Assembly: GCA_963576735.1 (NCBI GenBank)
Contig: OY755171.1
Span: forward strand, 8,742,001 to 8,806,000
Direction of reading: 5' to 3'
Length of the DNA: 64,000 nucleotides
DNA from: Bedellia somnulentella
Lineage: Eukaryota; Arthropoda; Insecta; Lepidoptera; Bedelliidae
A program made the position numbers and the translations under genes. A model generated the notes under the pieces. That model made no database searches. It was not told where the DNA came from and saw only the letters and a list, made by a program, of their open reading frames with translations. Within the stretch, counting starts at the first letter, position 1, and every line of letters starts with the position of its first letter. Positions 33,022 through 43,529 of this stretch are shown in pieces.

Positions 33022-35145
33022 TTAGTTCCCATTGGGGTAGGCAGAGACTATCGATCGCCACTTTGTACGATCCTGGCAAACCTCTCTAGCTTCATTCACA
33101 TCCATCAATCTTTTCATACATGCTCTTTTATTCTTCGTACTTCGGACACCTGCCTTTTTGAGCACATTTTCTATTTGATCTAAATGTGTCCTGCGAGGTC
33201 GTCCTCTACTAACATTACCTTCCACATTGGCTCTATATATCTCTTTCACCACTTTACTGTCATCCATCCTCTCTATGTGCCCAAACCATCTCAACATTCC
33301 TTTTTCTATCTTTCTTACAATATCATCTTTTACACCACACCTTTGACGAATCACATCATTCCTCACACGATCACATAACCTTACATTACAAACTTTTCTG
33401 AGGGATCTCATTTCTACTGCATTTACTCTGCTTTCATGCTTCTTCTGCCACACCCAACATTCACTGCCATACATAAGCGTAGGAACGAGGACAGCATCAT
33501 GCACAGCCATTCGGGCCTTTTCGGACACCGATTGACTAGACATGAGACTATCCAGTGCTCCATTTACCGCATTACCCTTTTTTACTCTTCTTTCAATGTC
33601 TTCATCACACTTTCCATCCCTAGTAAACAAACTTCCCAGATATAGGAACTCTTTCACTTGTTCCACTTTCTTACCATTGATCTCAATCACGCATTCAGTC
33701 ATATTCTCCTCTCTCTCGAAAACCATGGTTTTGGTTTTATCCACATTCACTCTCATTCCTTTTCTTTCAAACGACGCACATGCAATATTCATCATCTCTT
33801 GCAACTCTTCAACCGACGATGCAAGTAACACTTGATCATCAGCATATAAGAGGCATTTGATGACGAATCCACCCATTCTCAGTCCATAATCACTTTCACG
33901 CAACTCTATCAGACAGTCATCCATGAACAAGTTGAAGAGCCACGGAGAAGCTACACATCCCTGTCGGACACCCCTAGAGATACCGAACCAGTCTGTGTTT
34001 TCCCCGTTTATTCTTACACATGCACTAGAATCCTCATAGAGTGATACCAGTGCACGTATAAGTTGGCTCCCCAAGCCGAACTTGGATAACACCTCCCACA
34101 AATACTTCCTTACCACCCTATCATACGCCTTCTCTAAATCTATGAAGGAGCAATACACCTTTCGATTCTTGGCTAAGAACTTTTCAGTGATGCTCCTTAA
34201 AGAGAAGATTTGATCCATACATCCCATTCCCTTTCTAAATCCTGCTTGCACATCCCAAATTTTGTCATCTGTTTCATTCATCACTCTTTCAATCAATACC
34301 TTTGCATACAATTTACCGACAACACTGAGTAGGCTGATTCCGCGGTAGTTTTTAGCTTCCTGGTGTGACCCTTTTCCTTTATATAAGGGCACAATTACTG
34401 CCCTGCACCAATCTCGTGGTACTTTACCAGTCGACCAACACTTTTGAAAAAGGAAGTACAGCCAGGAAGCCACCAACCCTTTACCAGCCCTCAGCATTTC
34501 GATACTACTACTTTCATACTTTTCAATGCTTTCATTACTTCTTCTATACTAATCTCACTGTCACTACTGTCACCCAATGCCTCATTCCAGTCAACATTGC
34601 TGCCAATTGGCGAAGAAATAGGTGAATCCTCTTTTTCAAAGAGTCCCTCAAAATAGTTCTTCCATACTCGTCTTATGCTACTTTCATCCGTCGCCAATTC
34701 ACCCTGTTCATCTCTCACTACATTCACTCTCGTGTTTTGGGAAACTCCCTTTTCTTTCCGGATATATTTCCAGAACAACTTTTGGTTATTCCGGAAATTA
34801 TCAGAGAGTTTCCTCTCACACCATTTTATCAAATCACGCTTTTTCTTTTCTATTTTCTTCTTAACCTCATTCTTAACTCTCTTATATTCATCCTCACTAT
34901 TCTTCACTACATCATCGGTTACTCTCGCATCCATTCGTTTACTAGCTTTAATCGCTAGTAAATCTAACCAAGCTTTCTTCTAATCTCCAACTGCCTCTTT
35001 CACATCTTTATCCCACCAACTTGTTGGTGGTCTATTTGTTCTTTTACTCAATCCACATACTTCCGTCGCACATTCAACCATTGACGATTTGAGCACATCC
35101 CATACTTCTTCTATTTCCAATTCATCCTTCATCTCCACGCAACTT
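33022..35145 (-). pseudogene. LINE L reverse transcriptase ORF, truncated and broken
   Basis: Read on the minus strand. The upstream part contains WWDKDVKEAVGD, a TAG stop at 34981-34983, then a charged helical stretch and NNQKLFWKYIRKEKG to MKALKSMK, where a deletion or frameshift near 34495 breaks the frame. The downstream part (33022-34497, 491 codons) holds RGISLLSVVGKLYAKVL, GFRKGMGCMDQIF, DLEKAYDRV, GVRQGCVASPWLFNLFMDD, the catalytic LLYADDQVLLA, FLYLGSLF, YGSECW, RWFGHIERMDD and GRPRRTHLDQIE. The stop lies 20 bp before the tail. This C-terminal region is typical of the RTE-like group. The N-terminal endonuclease is absent. Confidence 0.9.
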
Positions 35146-35149
35146 AGCC

Positions 35150-35286
35150 ACTGCCATACATAAGCGTAGGAACGAGGACAGCATCATGCACAGCCATTCG
35201 GGCCTTTTCAGACACCGACTGACTAGACATTAGACTATCTCTGCCTACCCCAATGGGAACTAACGGCGTGAGAATATGTATGTATG
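35150..35286. repeat. Inverted junction of the composite LINE L insertion
   Basis: 35150-35235 repeats the minus-strand segment seen at about 33462-33555 (coding SLMSSQSVSEKARMAVHDA). It joins, at a shared agactatc, to the plus-strand end tctctgcctaccccaatggg, cggcgtgag and the tail. Confidence 0.85.
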
Positions 35287-35462
35287 TATTTACATGAATC
35301 GGTTTGAACCTGATAAATAGTTGTCCTTTTTTTCCAAGAAGGCGTTGGTGATGCCGATTACTAGAAAGCCCCAAAGTCACTTCTTGTGGCTGACACTATT
35401 CATCTATATTATTAATTCATAGTATCAACACATATAGATCTATATTTAATTTATTAACTTAC

Positions 35463-35544
35463 CTTTCGTACAAATGATCATCCTTTGGATAAGAGCGTGG
35501 GAAATTATAAGGAGAAGGGCCGGAAAAATTTTTTTGGTAGCCAT
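35463..35544 (-). CDS. Candidate first exon encoding a signal peptide
   Basis: On the minus strand an ATG at 35544 opens MATKKIFPALLLIISHAL and 9 more residues, then hits a strong donor (acgaaag before gtaagtt) at 35463. The lysines followed by a run of L, I and F look like an N-terminal signal peptide. A TATA-like ttttatatat lies about 45-50 bp upstream. The next exon would be to the left, across the LINE L insertion, and was not identified. It could in principle belong with the minus-strand frames at 29-32 kb, but nothing proves it. Confidence 0.4.
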
Positions 35545-36074
35545 TTGTATAAAAAAATTATCTAAGCCAACCACACACAATATATAAAATAGGTTTAAAT
35601 TCCTACTTAATATATTAATTACTGGTCTTGAAAGTACCTATTATCATCTTATCTTCACTAAACTGCAGAGCCATTTGAGGTAACTGCAGTTTCTTAAATT
35701 GCTGGATATTATTCTTGAACAGTTACGCTTTAATATGTAGTCAAACGTAATTAAATTTATTAGATAAATATAGTTTTCACAGGCGATCGCAAAATAAATA
35801 TACTCCCCAAAACTTACTGACCTTCATATATCGCTATGTTGCAAACAGAATATAAGATAACACAACACTATTCTAGCCATATTAATTGATGTTATTGCTC
35901 TTTTGCCTGAAATTTATTAAACTTTTGATAAAATATTTAGGTAGGGACATTATAACAGGAAATTTTGCGCATTTCATAGACTGAATTATAAATATTCTAG
36001 TGAGTATAACACCATCTAGAGGGAGCATAACGTTATAGCACCAAGATAAGTTATTAATAACGAACATAGGTACA
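35545..36074. other. AT-rich, no gene recognised
   Basis: Only the presumed upstream region of the candidate first exon at 35463-35544. The 69-codon minus frame at 35882-36091 has no support. Confidence 0.35.
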
Positions 36075-36268
36075 GACATACATATACTCATGGCTTTTAA
36101 CTCCTGGAAGGGGTAGCCAGAGCTTCGAAATAAGAAAACCCGCAGCCACTTTTGAAAGTCTTATGGGGAAAAGTTTGTAAAGCTGTTATGTGGTGAGTCT
36201 CCAACAGCAACGCCCAAAAATCACTTGAAAGCCCCAATACTTTTAGTCTAAGCCGACAGTACACAGCT
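36075..36268 (-). repeat. SINE family B, internally shortened
   Basis: acatacatatactcatggct to tctaagccgacagtacacag. The taagaggcgact segment is deleted. Confidence 0.8.
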
Positions 36269-36796
36269 CGCATAGCCAAAACAGTGTAAAATTATGACCG
36301 AGAGAGTGCTTATCATCGTAAAGGAAAGACATACTCGTATTTTGCAAAGACTGCGCGAATCCTCGGTAAAGCGTGACGTGTACGTTTGTTAATAAATCGC
36401 AAAAAACATGTTTATCAGAGAATACTCGAATACTCTGCTGATCGATTATCTTTAGATTACGTTTGTTTTTGAATACAGACCATTAACGTATAAAAATACC
36501 AAAATCAGCTTAAATTTGACAACAATATTTAAGGGTGCCTTTGACTTCAAAAGTATACCATCATCAGATCCTCACCGGACTATGCGGCAACCTGCATACC
36601 ACCATGCATTACAAAAACATCCCGAAAATTGGATTCCCCTACCGGTGAAAGCTATAATATTCTATAATTTTACTCTATTTGACGTATAAATTATTTTTTG
36701 CAGGGAAATTCTAGTACAAAGAATTTGAAATGAATGTTAGGGGTTGAAAAACTCTAATCACTTAGGGGTTTGAAAAATAGATAGTACCGATTTTTA
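36269..36796. other. No gene recognised
   Basis: A short scrap (accatcatcagatcctcacc, near 36559) matches the dispersed repeat at 40.2 and 40.5 kb. Confidence 0.35.
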
Positions 36797-36974
36797 GCCC
36801 TCAAACTCAAACGTTCACGCCAAATATTCCCGGAGGAGTTGGCAGAGGTACTAATACTTCTGAACATCACGTGAAATTATCACCTGGTGTTCAGAGGACC
36901 CACGTTCTGCTTGGAGAGTGCACTCACGCGATAGGGGGCATCTATAGCCGTTTTTTTCGTATACACTGTCACAT
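36797..36974 (-). repeat. SINE family A, 3' half, variant tail
   Basis: aactcaaacgttcacgccaa, cggaggagttggcagaggta, and cactgtcacatga at the inner break. The end lacks a ttatg tail, as at 40.05 kb. Confidence 0.75.
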
Positions 36975-36975
36975 G

Positions 36976-37218
36976 ACATACATACATACATATTCTTACG
37001 GCTATAAATCCCTAGAGGGTAGCCAGAGCTAAGGAATTAGAAATTTCTCTGCCACTTTTGGTAGGTTAAGTGGGAAAATATGGTAAAATAAAGGTTGTTG
37101 GTGATGGGTCTCCAACCGCATCGCCCAAAAATCCCTTAAAAGCCCCAATATCGTTAGTCGCCTCTTACGTACACCCACCAGAAGGAATGGGGTAGTGCTA
37201 TTCTAAGCCGACACTACA
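36976..37218 (-). repeat. SINE family B, full length
   Basis: Inverted tail catacatacatacatattc to ctaagccgacactacac. Directly abuts another SINE B piece in the opposite orientation. Confidence 0.88.
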
Positions 37219-37318
37219 CTTTACCATCTTTTCCCCACACAATTTTCCAGGAATTTCTAATTCCTAAGCTCTGGCTACCCCTTCTAGGGATTTATAGCCG
37301 TGAGAATATGTATGTATG
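37219..37318 (+). repeat. SINE family B, 3' part, opposite orientation
   Basis: tttaccatcttttccccaca to gccgtgagaatatgtatgta. Joined back-to-back with the preceding copy with no spacer. Confidence 0.88.
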
Positions 37319-38146
37319 AATATACTATATATATAAAATTTCATAAAATTCGGATATCGTTTCTTAGGAGTATGGTAACTAAAATTGGGACACGGGTTTT
37401 TTTAAAATCAGAACTTACATCTGTTTTCATTATCATGAACAAATTAAATTCACTTTACTAATTTTGTCATTTTTTTTTAATATATATATTGACAAAACAA
37501 GGTATTATTAAAGTGCTTAAATTAAGGTCCCATTAAAATATCTTTCTCAGAAATTAATGCCGATATTTTTGTTTTACAGCAATACACATATGCCACTGGT
37601 TAGTTATGGAGCCTTTAGACTTCTTTTAACGGTAAATAAACTTCTCAATCTTCATGGCATAAACCCTTAACCCTGCACCGTATTTATAACCATTACAACT
37701 ATATTTATGTAATCAGTGGCACGAGTAATTACCTCAGCTGTCTTTGATAGATGACCATCATGGGCTAGCATGAGCTGTAATTACAACACGTCAGCAGAAT
37801 ATATCGTCCATTGATTTATAATGTTGAGTGATGTATCGTATGGGCCATGTTTACTCTTAATTGTGTCTATTTATTTTGAGGAAATGAGATTCCTATGTTT
37901 GCTGCATTGGTATATAGTTTTTTAATCAAATAATATCATTTTGAACAAAAATGGAACCACCCTCCCTTTGACGGTAGCCCAAATTATACAACAGATACAA
38001 TAAGAAATAACAGAGTCATCCGCGTATGCGTTTCGATCTAATTTTTTTAAAATGAGAAATGGTCAAATTTTAAGTAATACAGAAAAAAAATTACATTTAA
38101 TCATGTATGTAAAACTACTCAAACTGGTTCTGGGGCATTAACATGG
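37319..38146. other. AT-rich, no gene recognised
   Basis: No feature recognised. Confidence 0.4.
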
Positions 38147-38198
38147 TTATGTTACACCTATAAATCATATATACATGAGATTTATAGGTGTAACATAA
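38147..38198. repeat. Perfect hairpin, 20-bp stem, 12-nt loop
   Basis: Arms ttatgttacacctataaatc (38147-38166) and its complement (38179-38198). Confidence 0.9.
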
Positions 38199-38554
38199 AC
38201 ACACCATTTATTGTTTCAGAGGTTAAAATGTAAGGGTTGGCTCATGACATGACTTACATGAAAAAGATTAAATGAATATAAAAAAAAGTTAAGATCACCC
38301 AATGAGATTACTGATAGCTGTCTACTCAATTTTTTTGACTATATGTATGTATGTATTGTAGGATTAAACACATTTATATAATACTAGCTGACCCGACAGA
38401 CTTTGTACTCTCAATTTTGTGTGACATTCATTTGAAGGATGAAAAAATAAAAGATTTTTATATTATCCTCACAACTTTTTCACTTTCACTCACTAATAAT
38501 CTTCTCCAAATTATAAGTCACACTTTACTATAATAATCAGTCGAATCGATCTAC

Positions 38555-38599
38555 TCAATGATGCAGGCTCAATATTAAATATTGAGCCTGCATCATTGA
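38555..38599. repeat. Perfect palindrome, 22-bp stem, 1-nt centre
   Basis: tcaatgatgcaggctcaata and two more bases, then an a, then the exact complement. It would extrude a cruciform or give a loop-less RNA hairpin. Confidence 0.92.
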
Positions 38600-39246
38600 A
38601 CCTGATAAATTTTATAAAAATCAATGATTTATTTTATCAGTAAAAAAATCAAAACTCTCAGGTACAGTTCTTCACTCGGTGAAGGGGAGGGGGCTTGTCT
38701 CCTGGCTTGTTATAAGCCAGAATCGGGACATTAGATGAATAAGTTACCTTCTGATAAGCAAGGAACTTAGCTGGAACGAAGCTTTATCGTTGGCTATAGA
38801 TGTGATGTTGGGTGCAAAATAAATCAACATCACCATTGTTGTAGTGCATTAGTTGAACAGCTAAGATACGGTTGATTGTCATATCGTCTGAGTGTTTACT
38901 GTCTGTCACGGAATGCTACCATCAACGACATCATCTAATGGGTCTCTACGACCTACAAATTACTGAGCTTAGAACGGTCTGGATTATTACGTGATGATTG
39001 TAACAGATGTGATCTCTTTTATTTCGTAAAAAAATGCGGGGACGCTTTTTCAAGAAAGATTTTTCAGAAATGGCTCAGGCTGGAGTTGCGGCTACAAAAA
39101 CTTAGGGTCTTAAGAAAAGTAAGGTTGACTCTCTTGGAAAAAGTCATATATTAGTCAGCAGCCTATTTCAGTTGATATTCAAAAATAATTAAACTTTTTG
39201 ATAACACAAAACCAGCAGTAACTACTATAGCTACAAGATGTAATAG
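38600..39246. other. GC-balanced but unassigned
   Basis: Contains gtgaaggggagggggcttgt and the downstream tctgtcacggaatgctacca. It has the look of a decayed repeat; no frame or family recognised. Confidence 0.35.
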
Positions 39247-39843
39247 ATAATTTTTAACAAAAAGAAAACCGACTTCATAGAAAAATAACCGAAAATAAAC
39301 AATCTAGTACTAAAAAGTACGAAATAAGTTTTTTTAATTGAATATGAGTACTGTGATTGATACCTTAGCAATTTCTTTATTCCACACGCGTCAGTTCAAC
39401 CTACCTAAATATTAAAATTCTCTTAAATTAATTTGTGAGCCGGTGCCAGCCTCGATGATAATTGATAATAAGAAGTGTGTATTTCGCACTTCATATACAT
39501 GTAAAATGTAGGGTACCTTTTAGTTGTAGGGTAAATTGATTTTTGTAAGTATTATCATTTAAAACGTTAGGCGATAGATATATATTGTTTAGATTGTAAT
39601 AATCAGAGATAGATAGCAGGGTGAATTTACTTTTGTTTGTCTGGCACCGACTCAAAAATTAATTTAAGAGAATTGTAATATTTAGGTAGGTTGAACTGAC
39701 GCGTGTGGAATAATGAAATTGCTAAGGTATCAATCACAGTACTCATATTCAATTAAAAAAACTTATTTCGTACTTTTTAGTACTAGATTGTTTATTTTCG
39801 GTTATTTTTCTATGAAGTCGGTTTTCTTTTTGTTAAAAATTAT
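39247..39843. mobile_element. 597-bp foldback MITE with 203-bp arms
   Basis: Arms 39247-39449 and 39641-39843 are nearly exact reverse complements: ataatttttaacaaaaagaa, then accgacttcatag, cacacgcgtcagttcaacct and gagccggtgcca. The loop of about 191 bp has no frame. Outer ends are AT-rich with no certain target duplication. Confidence 0.88.
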
Positions 39844-40044
39844 TTTATTTTACGAGTTTTAGAGATGGGTAGACCTGGCATAGATGCCTCTCGGATGAGG
39901 AAGCGACAGTTACTGTATTATTCTTCGTATTTCCGGTATTTCTATTATAGTACGATATTAAATAGGCTCAACCATATGTAACCTTACATTGTTCTTAAAA
40001 TCCTTCGAAAGGCGATGGTCTTCAATTCTACATCTCAAGAAAGA

Positions 40045-40216
40045 CTCAAACGCTCACGCCGAATATCCCTGAAGGGGTTAGCAGAGGTAGTAATACTTCT
40101 GAATATCACGTGACATTGTCACCTGTTGTTCAGAGTACCCACGATTTATTAGGCAGTGTTCTCACGTTATACAGGGCAGGCCTATCGGCGTTTTGAACAA
40201 ATACACTGTCACATAA
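40045..40216 (-). repeat. SINE family A, 3' half, variant tail
   Basis: gactcaaacgctcacgccga to aaatacactgtcacata. Same tail variant as at 36.8 kb. Confidence 0.75.
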
Positions 40217-40227
40217 TTGTGAGTTTC

Positions 40228-40300
40228 GACAGTCCCCTCGATTTCCTGGGATGCCATCATCAGATCCTGGTCTCATGGTACTTTCTCTGTAACAATAACA
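40228..40300 (-). repeat. Dispersed repeat fragment (ccgacttc family)
   Basis: Shares cccctcgatttc, ccatcatcagatcctg and tcatggtac with 40527-40590. Confidence 0.55.
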
Positions 40301-40489
40301 TAACAAAAGAAATGTTTAGTGAACCTGTACTTCTCTTCATAAAAGCTACGAAGAGGAGTATAAATCTATATAGAATGTGGAAAGAACTGTTTCCTAATAC
40401 CTAGAGATTGAGGATCCACACCTTCTATCATCAGCTCAGCAGCATAACAATATGATTTTCAGAAGCAAATGCCAATATAAGTTCAGAAA

Positions 40490-40728
40490 ATATGTAAAAC
40501 GCGGTACATTTGCCTATAAAATTTGAGGGTTCCCCTCGATTTCTCCAGGATCCCATCATCAGACCCTGATGTCCTCATCATGGTACCAATCCGGGAGTAT
40601 CTTCTTTCGAATAAAAAAATTATAATCAAAATCGGTTCATAAATGGCAAAGCAATCGGCGAACAAACATAAAAAAAAAAAAAAATACCGGTCGCATTGAG
40701 AACACTCCTTTTTTGAAGTCGGTTAAAA
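40490..40728 (-). repeat. Dispersed repeat (ccgacttc family)
   Basis: Minus strand starts aaccgacttcaaaaaaggag, then a long T run (A run on plus, 40669-40685), and atgaaccgattttgattata. I know this wording as a common lepidopteran dispersed repeat, but its class is not certain. Confidence 0.6.
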
Positions 40729-40791
40729 ACTTATGTTATGACTAAAAATTTAAATGAATAAAACTGATACAGCTATCAGTTTATTCAGTCT

Positions 40792-40963
40792 AAATCTAAA
40801 CTTCTATTGGTCCAATCCGAGTGTACGTGCATTTGTAAATTAATTCCTCTGAACAAACTAGATTGGCCCGAATAGGAGTGTTGTCTCGCATCCCTAGGGT
40901 CGTGCTGGGTGTCTACTGTGAGCCGCGGATTTGATATATCAGGCTGTTGGGTATCATTGGCTG
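40792..40963 (-). CDS. Candidate terminal exon with poly(A) signal
   Basis: On the minus strand an acceptor (tttgatatatgtttcag) is followed by an open frame NDTQQPDISNPRLTVDTQHD, PRDARQHSYSGQSSLFRGIN and a last block ending TNRSLDLD before TGA. AATAAA overlaps the region just after the stop (ctgaataaactg). Polar, low-complexity composition and no hydrophobic segment suit a C-terminal cytoplasmic tail. Protein family not recognised. Upstream exons should lie to the right on the minus strand; the frame at 43326-43529 is one candidate. Confidence 0.45.
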
Positions 40964-41242
40964 AAACATATATCAAATGAAATCGGAAATTTACTTTCAT
41001 TTCAATACAGTTGTAATTATCATTTGACTCGGTTAAGTGAGAGAACAGTACAGAAATATTTTTGTTGCAGATTACAATTCCAGCATATTACAAGAATAAT
41101 ATTTTTGAATAAAATCTGGCAGTTTTATTTTATTAGAAATCAAACCTTTTTCAAATAACTAATAAATTTAGGTATTAATGTCTATTAATAGTTGTAGTTT
41201 AATAAAGTGACTTCTATTACTAATAAAGTGATTTAATTACAG

Positions 41243-41394
41243 TCCATAATCAAATGGCTTAAGAGTAGAGCTCCTGTACAGAGTGCACGTCCCGAACAAA
41301 TTAATATTCTCGATGTGCAGCGCCGTCATAATTCCCAAACACGATATCAACTGGATACTACAAATCTTTGGCCTAAAGTGAAGCATTTACATTT
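41243..41394 (+). CDS. Candidate internal exon, 152 nt
   Basis: The acceptor gtgatttaattacag precedes a frame reading SIIKWLKSRAPVQSARPEQI, NILDVQRRHNSQTRYQLDTT and NLWPKVKHLH. It can end at the donor gtgaga (41395) or at the TGA just beyond. Basic and polar with no known motif. Opposite in strand to the terminal exon 280 bp to its left. Confidence 0.3.
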
Positions 41395-43325
41395 GTGAGA
41401 ACCACTGGGCTTCTGAACTACGGTAATCATATGCAATAGCAACCACTTATGCCGCGAATGAGGATATGTGATGTGAGGATACGTGTAAATGTTTGTTTAT
41501 GTAATTTGTAACTCATTAATTGGTGCGTGAGTCATCAAACAATAGGCAATATATTTTTTGGCTAGAAAAATCGGTGCTATAGTATTTTTCCGAAGCGGTG
41601 CCAGATGTACACTATTTTAACATATCGTAATATTTTGTCACTTGTAATATTTAATAATTTATAATATATTGTAATATTTTGTCTTGACTTCACGTAGAAG
41701 GGTGGCCTGTTTTTAATGCATATGAGTGGTAATTTTTTCCAATTTATTAGCAGTTAGAGAAAACAAACTGAGGACACCCACAAATCTCAAAGTACTTACT
41801 CATGTCACAGTAGGAGCAGAGAGTAATGACTCATTAAAACTCAGTTGTTAGGCTTTTGTTTCGATATTATTGCTTATCTTTTTTTCAAATTGAATCGTAA
41901 TCTGATTTAGAAGACACTGAATTGTAAAGCGGCTCAGGACTGAATCGCATTCCGCTCGATCTCTATAGCACTGCTTTTTCCACTCAGTTACTGAAGTATT
42001 ATTTAATTTTGTGTCACGATTTTTGTAGCAGTGTTACTCCCGCCACCATACATTCTAATAAGCTAAGCTAAGCTAAATGGACTTGTAGTTTTGTTAAAAA
42101 TACTGCAACATTCGCACGAAATTTCGGCTTATGTTCAGACAAGGTAATTATGAAAGAATCCCGTAATCCATAACAGCCGTATCATAAAGTCTAATTTCGC
42201 GTGGCAGGGATAAGCTCCGGTGAATCCATCGGCCATCCTGCTATAGCCTCGGAAGGATTATGTTAGATTTATGCTTCATGCTAAATGCAGTGCGCAACTC
42301 GCTTTATATTCAAGTTTATGGCAACGCATCGGTTATGTTACGAGTATGTCTGTTAACTGGGTAATATACGTCTAGGGGAAACCACTTCCCGATTCCTTTT
42401 AATAGTATTAAGAAAAATCTACTCACTGTAACAGTACATAGGCAATGATAAATTTTTAATTGTACCTTCAAATCAATATCTCTGCTTTAAATGGTGACAA
42501 AATATCAATTTTAAAATGATTGCAATTGTAACAGGTGATTTAAAACAGCGCAGCGTTCGGTTTATATTGACACTATCACATAAAACGACATCATAATCAA
42601 TACAATAATAATAATGACCTATATCAATTATCCATTGCTCACTAAAATAATAATTGATTTGCACAAAAAGTTAAGTAAATATATAAATTCATATATAATT
42701 TTGTTTTTGTTCTTATTATGTTACAGTTAGAGTTCCACATTTCCTATATAGGATACTTTTCAATAGGAAATGCTGATTCTTAATGCAAACATGCATTTGA
42801 GTAGTTTTCCAATTTAAGGGGCACATCACTGCTGCTACATGACAAAATCTCCCTGTAGACTGTAAATCCTCAATACAAACAAAAGCTTTAATAAACAAAT
42901 TAAATTTACAATTAAATTAAAACAGAAATGGTATAATATTTTTGAAACATCAATAAAATTTAAGCGAATCATTTTATTATGAAACATCTCTGTATCGGTA
43001 ATGAGATGTCATTGTACAATTTTAATGATTAAATATATTTCAATTAAAACTGCGACTGGTTTGAATGACCTCTTTTCGGTTGTCTCTTGTCAGTTATGAA
43101 TGATTTACCAAGGGACTGAAAAGTAACTATTGACATTTACCTGAATGCATGCACCATGCTGACTACTTGGAATTTAAACAAGATTCTAACGGAAATCGTT
43201 ATATATTACAAATTCAATAACCCCTTACATTTCCCAACTTAAAAGTGTAAATTAAACCCAAGTTTACCTATTGTGGAAAACTTAAATATCAATGAGTTTT
43301 TTACGTTTTTGTTCGAGGGTTTTTT
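41395..43325. other. Unassigned; no firm gene
   Basis: Includes a GC-balanced patch at 41930-42260 and a small agcta tandem at 42060-42076. Minus-strand frames at 42473-42664 and 42716-42898 lack family motifs. Confidence 0.35.
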
Positions 43326-43529
43326 TTATACTTGGCATAAATACATCGCACAGTCCTGCCTCGTCACAATTATTAAAAGGTAAAGCCTACGATCCAAAGA
43401 CATATTATAGGCCGAAACATCGGATAATCCGTAAGCTAATATGACTTTGTGCTCTGTGGTCGTGGCTCCCATTTCTACAGTAGTCAATAATGTCTGCCAA
43501 TGAAAACCACGTCTGAAGCGCGGAGACAA
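43326..43529 (-). CDS. Unassigned minus-strand frame with strong acceptor
   Basis: The frame covers WQTLLTTVEMGATTTEHKVI, LAYGLSDVSAYNMSLDRR and ends YLCQV. An excellent acceptor (tttgtctccgcgcttcag) lies near its 5' edge. A second frame from that acceptor is also open for about 35 codons. GC-balanced within AT-rich DNA. Host exon or unclassified transposon piece; no family recognised. Confidence 0.25.
   Translation of the reverse strand: MSPRFRRGFHWQTLLTTVEMGATTTEHKVILAYGLSDVSAYNMSLDRRLYLLIIVTRQDCAMYLCQV

Larger units (their letters stand above)
32777..35297. mobile_element. Composite LINE L (RTE-like) insertion with target duplication
   Basis: The whole block is bounded by the 11-bp repeat tatttacatga (32777-32787 and 35287-35297). 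Inside, in order: a minus-strand 3' fragment lacking its tail (32788-32997); a complete inverted 3' tail and a 5'-truncated minus-strand copy (about 32998-35145); a second minus-strand scrap (35150-35235); and the last 50 bp of the element on the plus strand with its tatgtatgta tail (35236-35286). The tail next to the right repeat shows the insertion went in on the plus strand. The rest fits 5' inversion (twin priming) plus template jumps. Confidence 0.85.

Noticed and set aside
33184..34983. Several plus-strand frames of 64-102 codons
   Set aside because: They are the antisense shadow of the minus-strand LINE L reverse transcriptase.
42055..42076. agcta tandem as a regulatory array
   Set aside because: Only about three units; ordinary low-complexity sequence.
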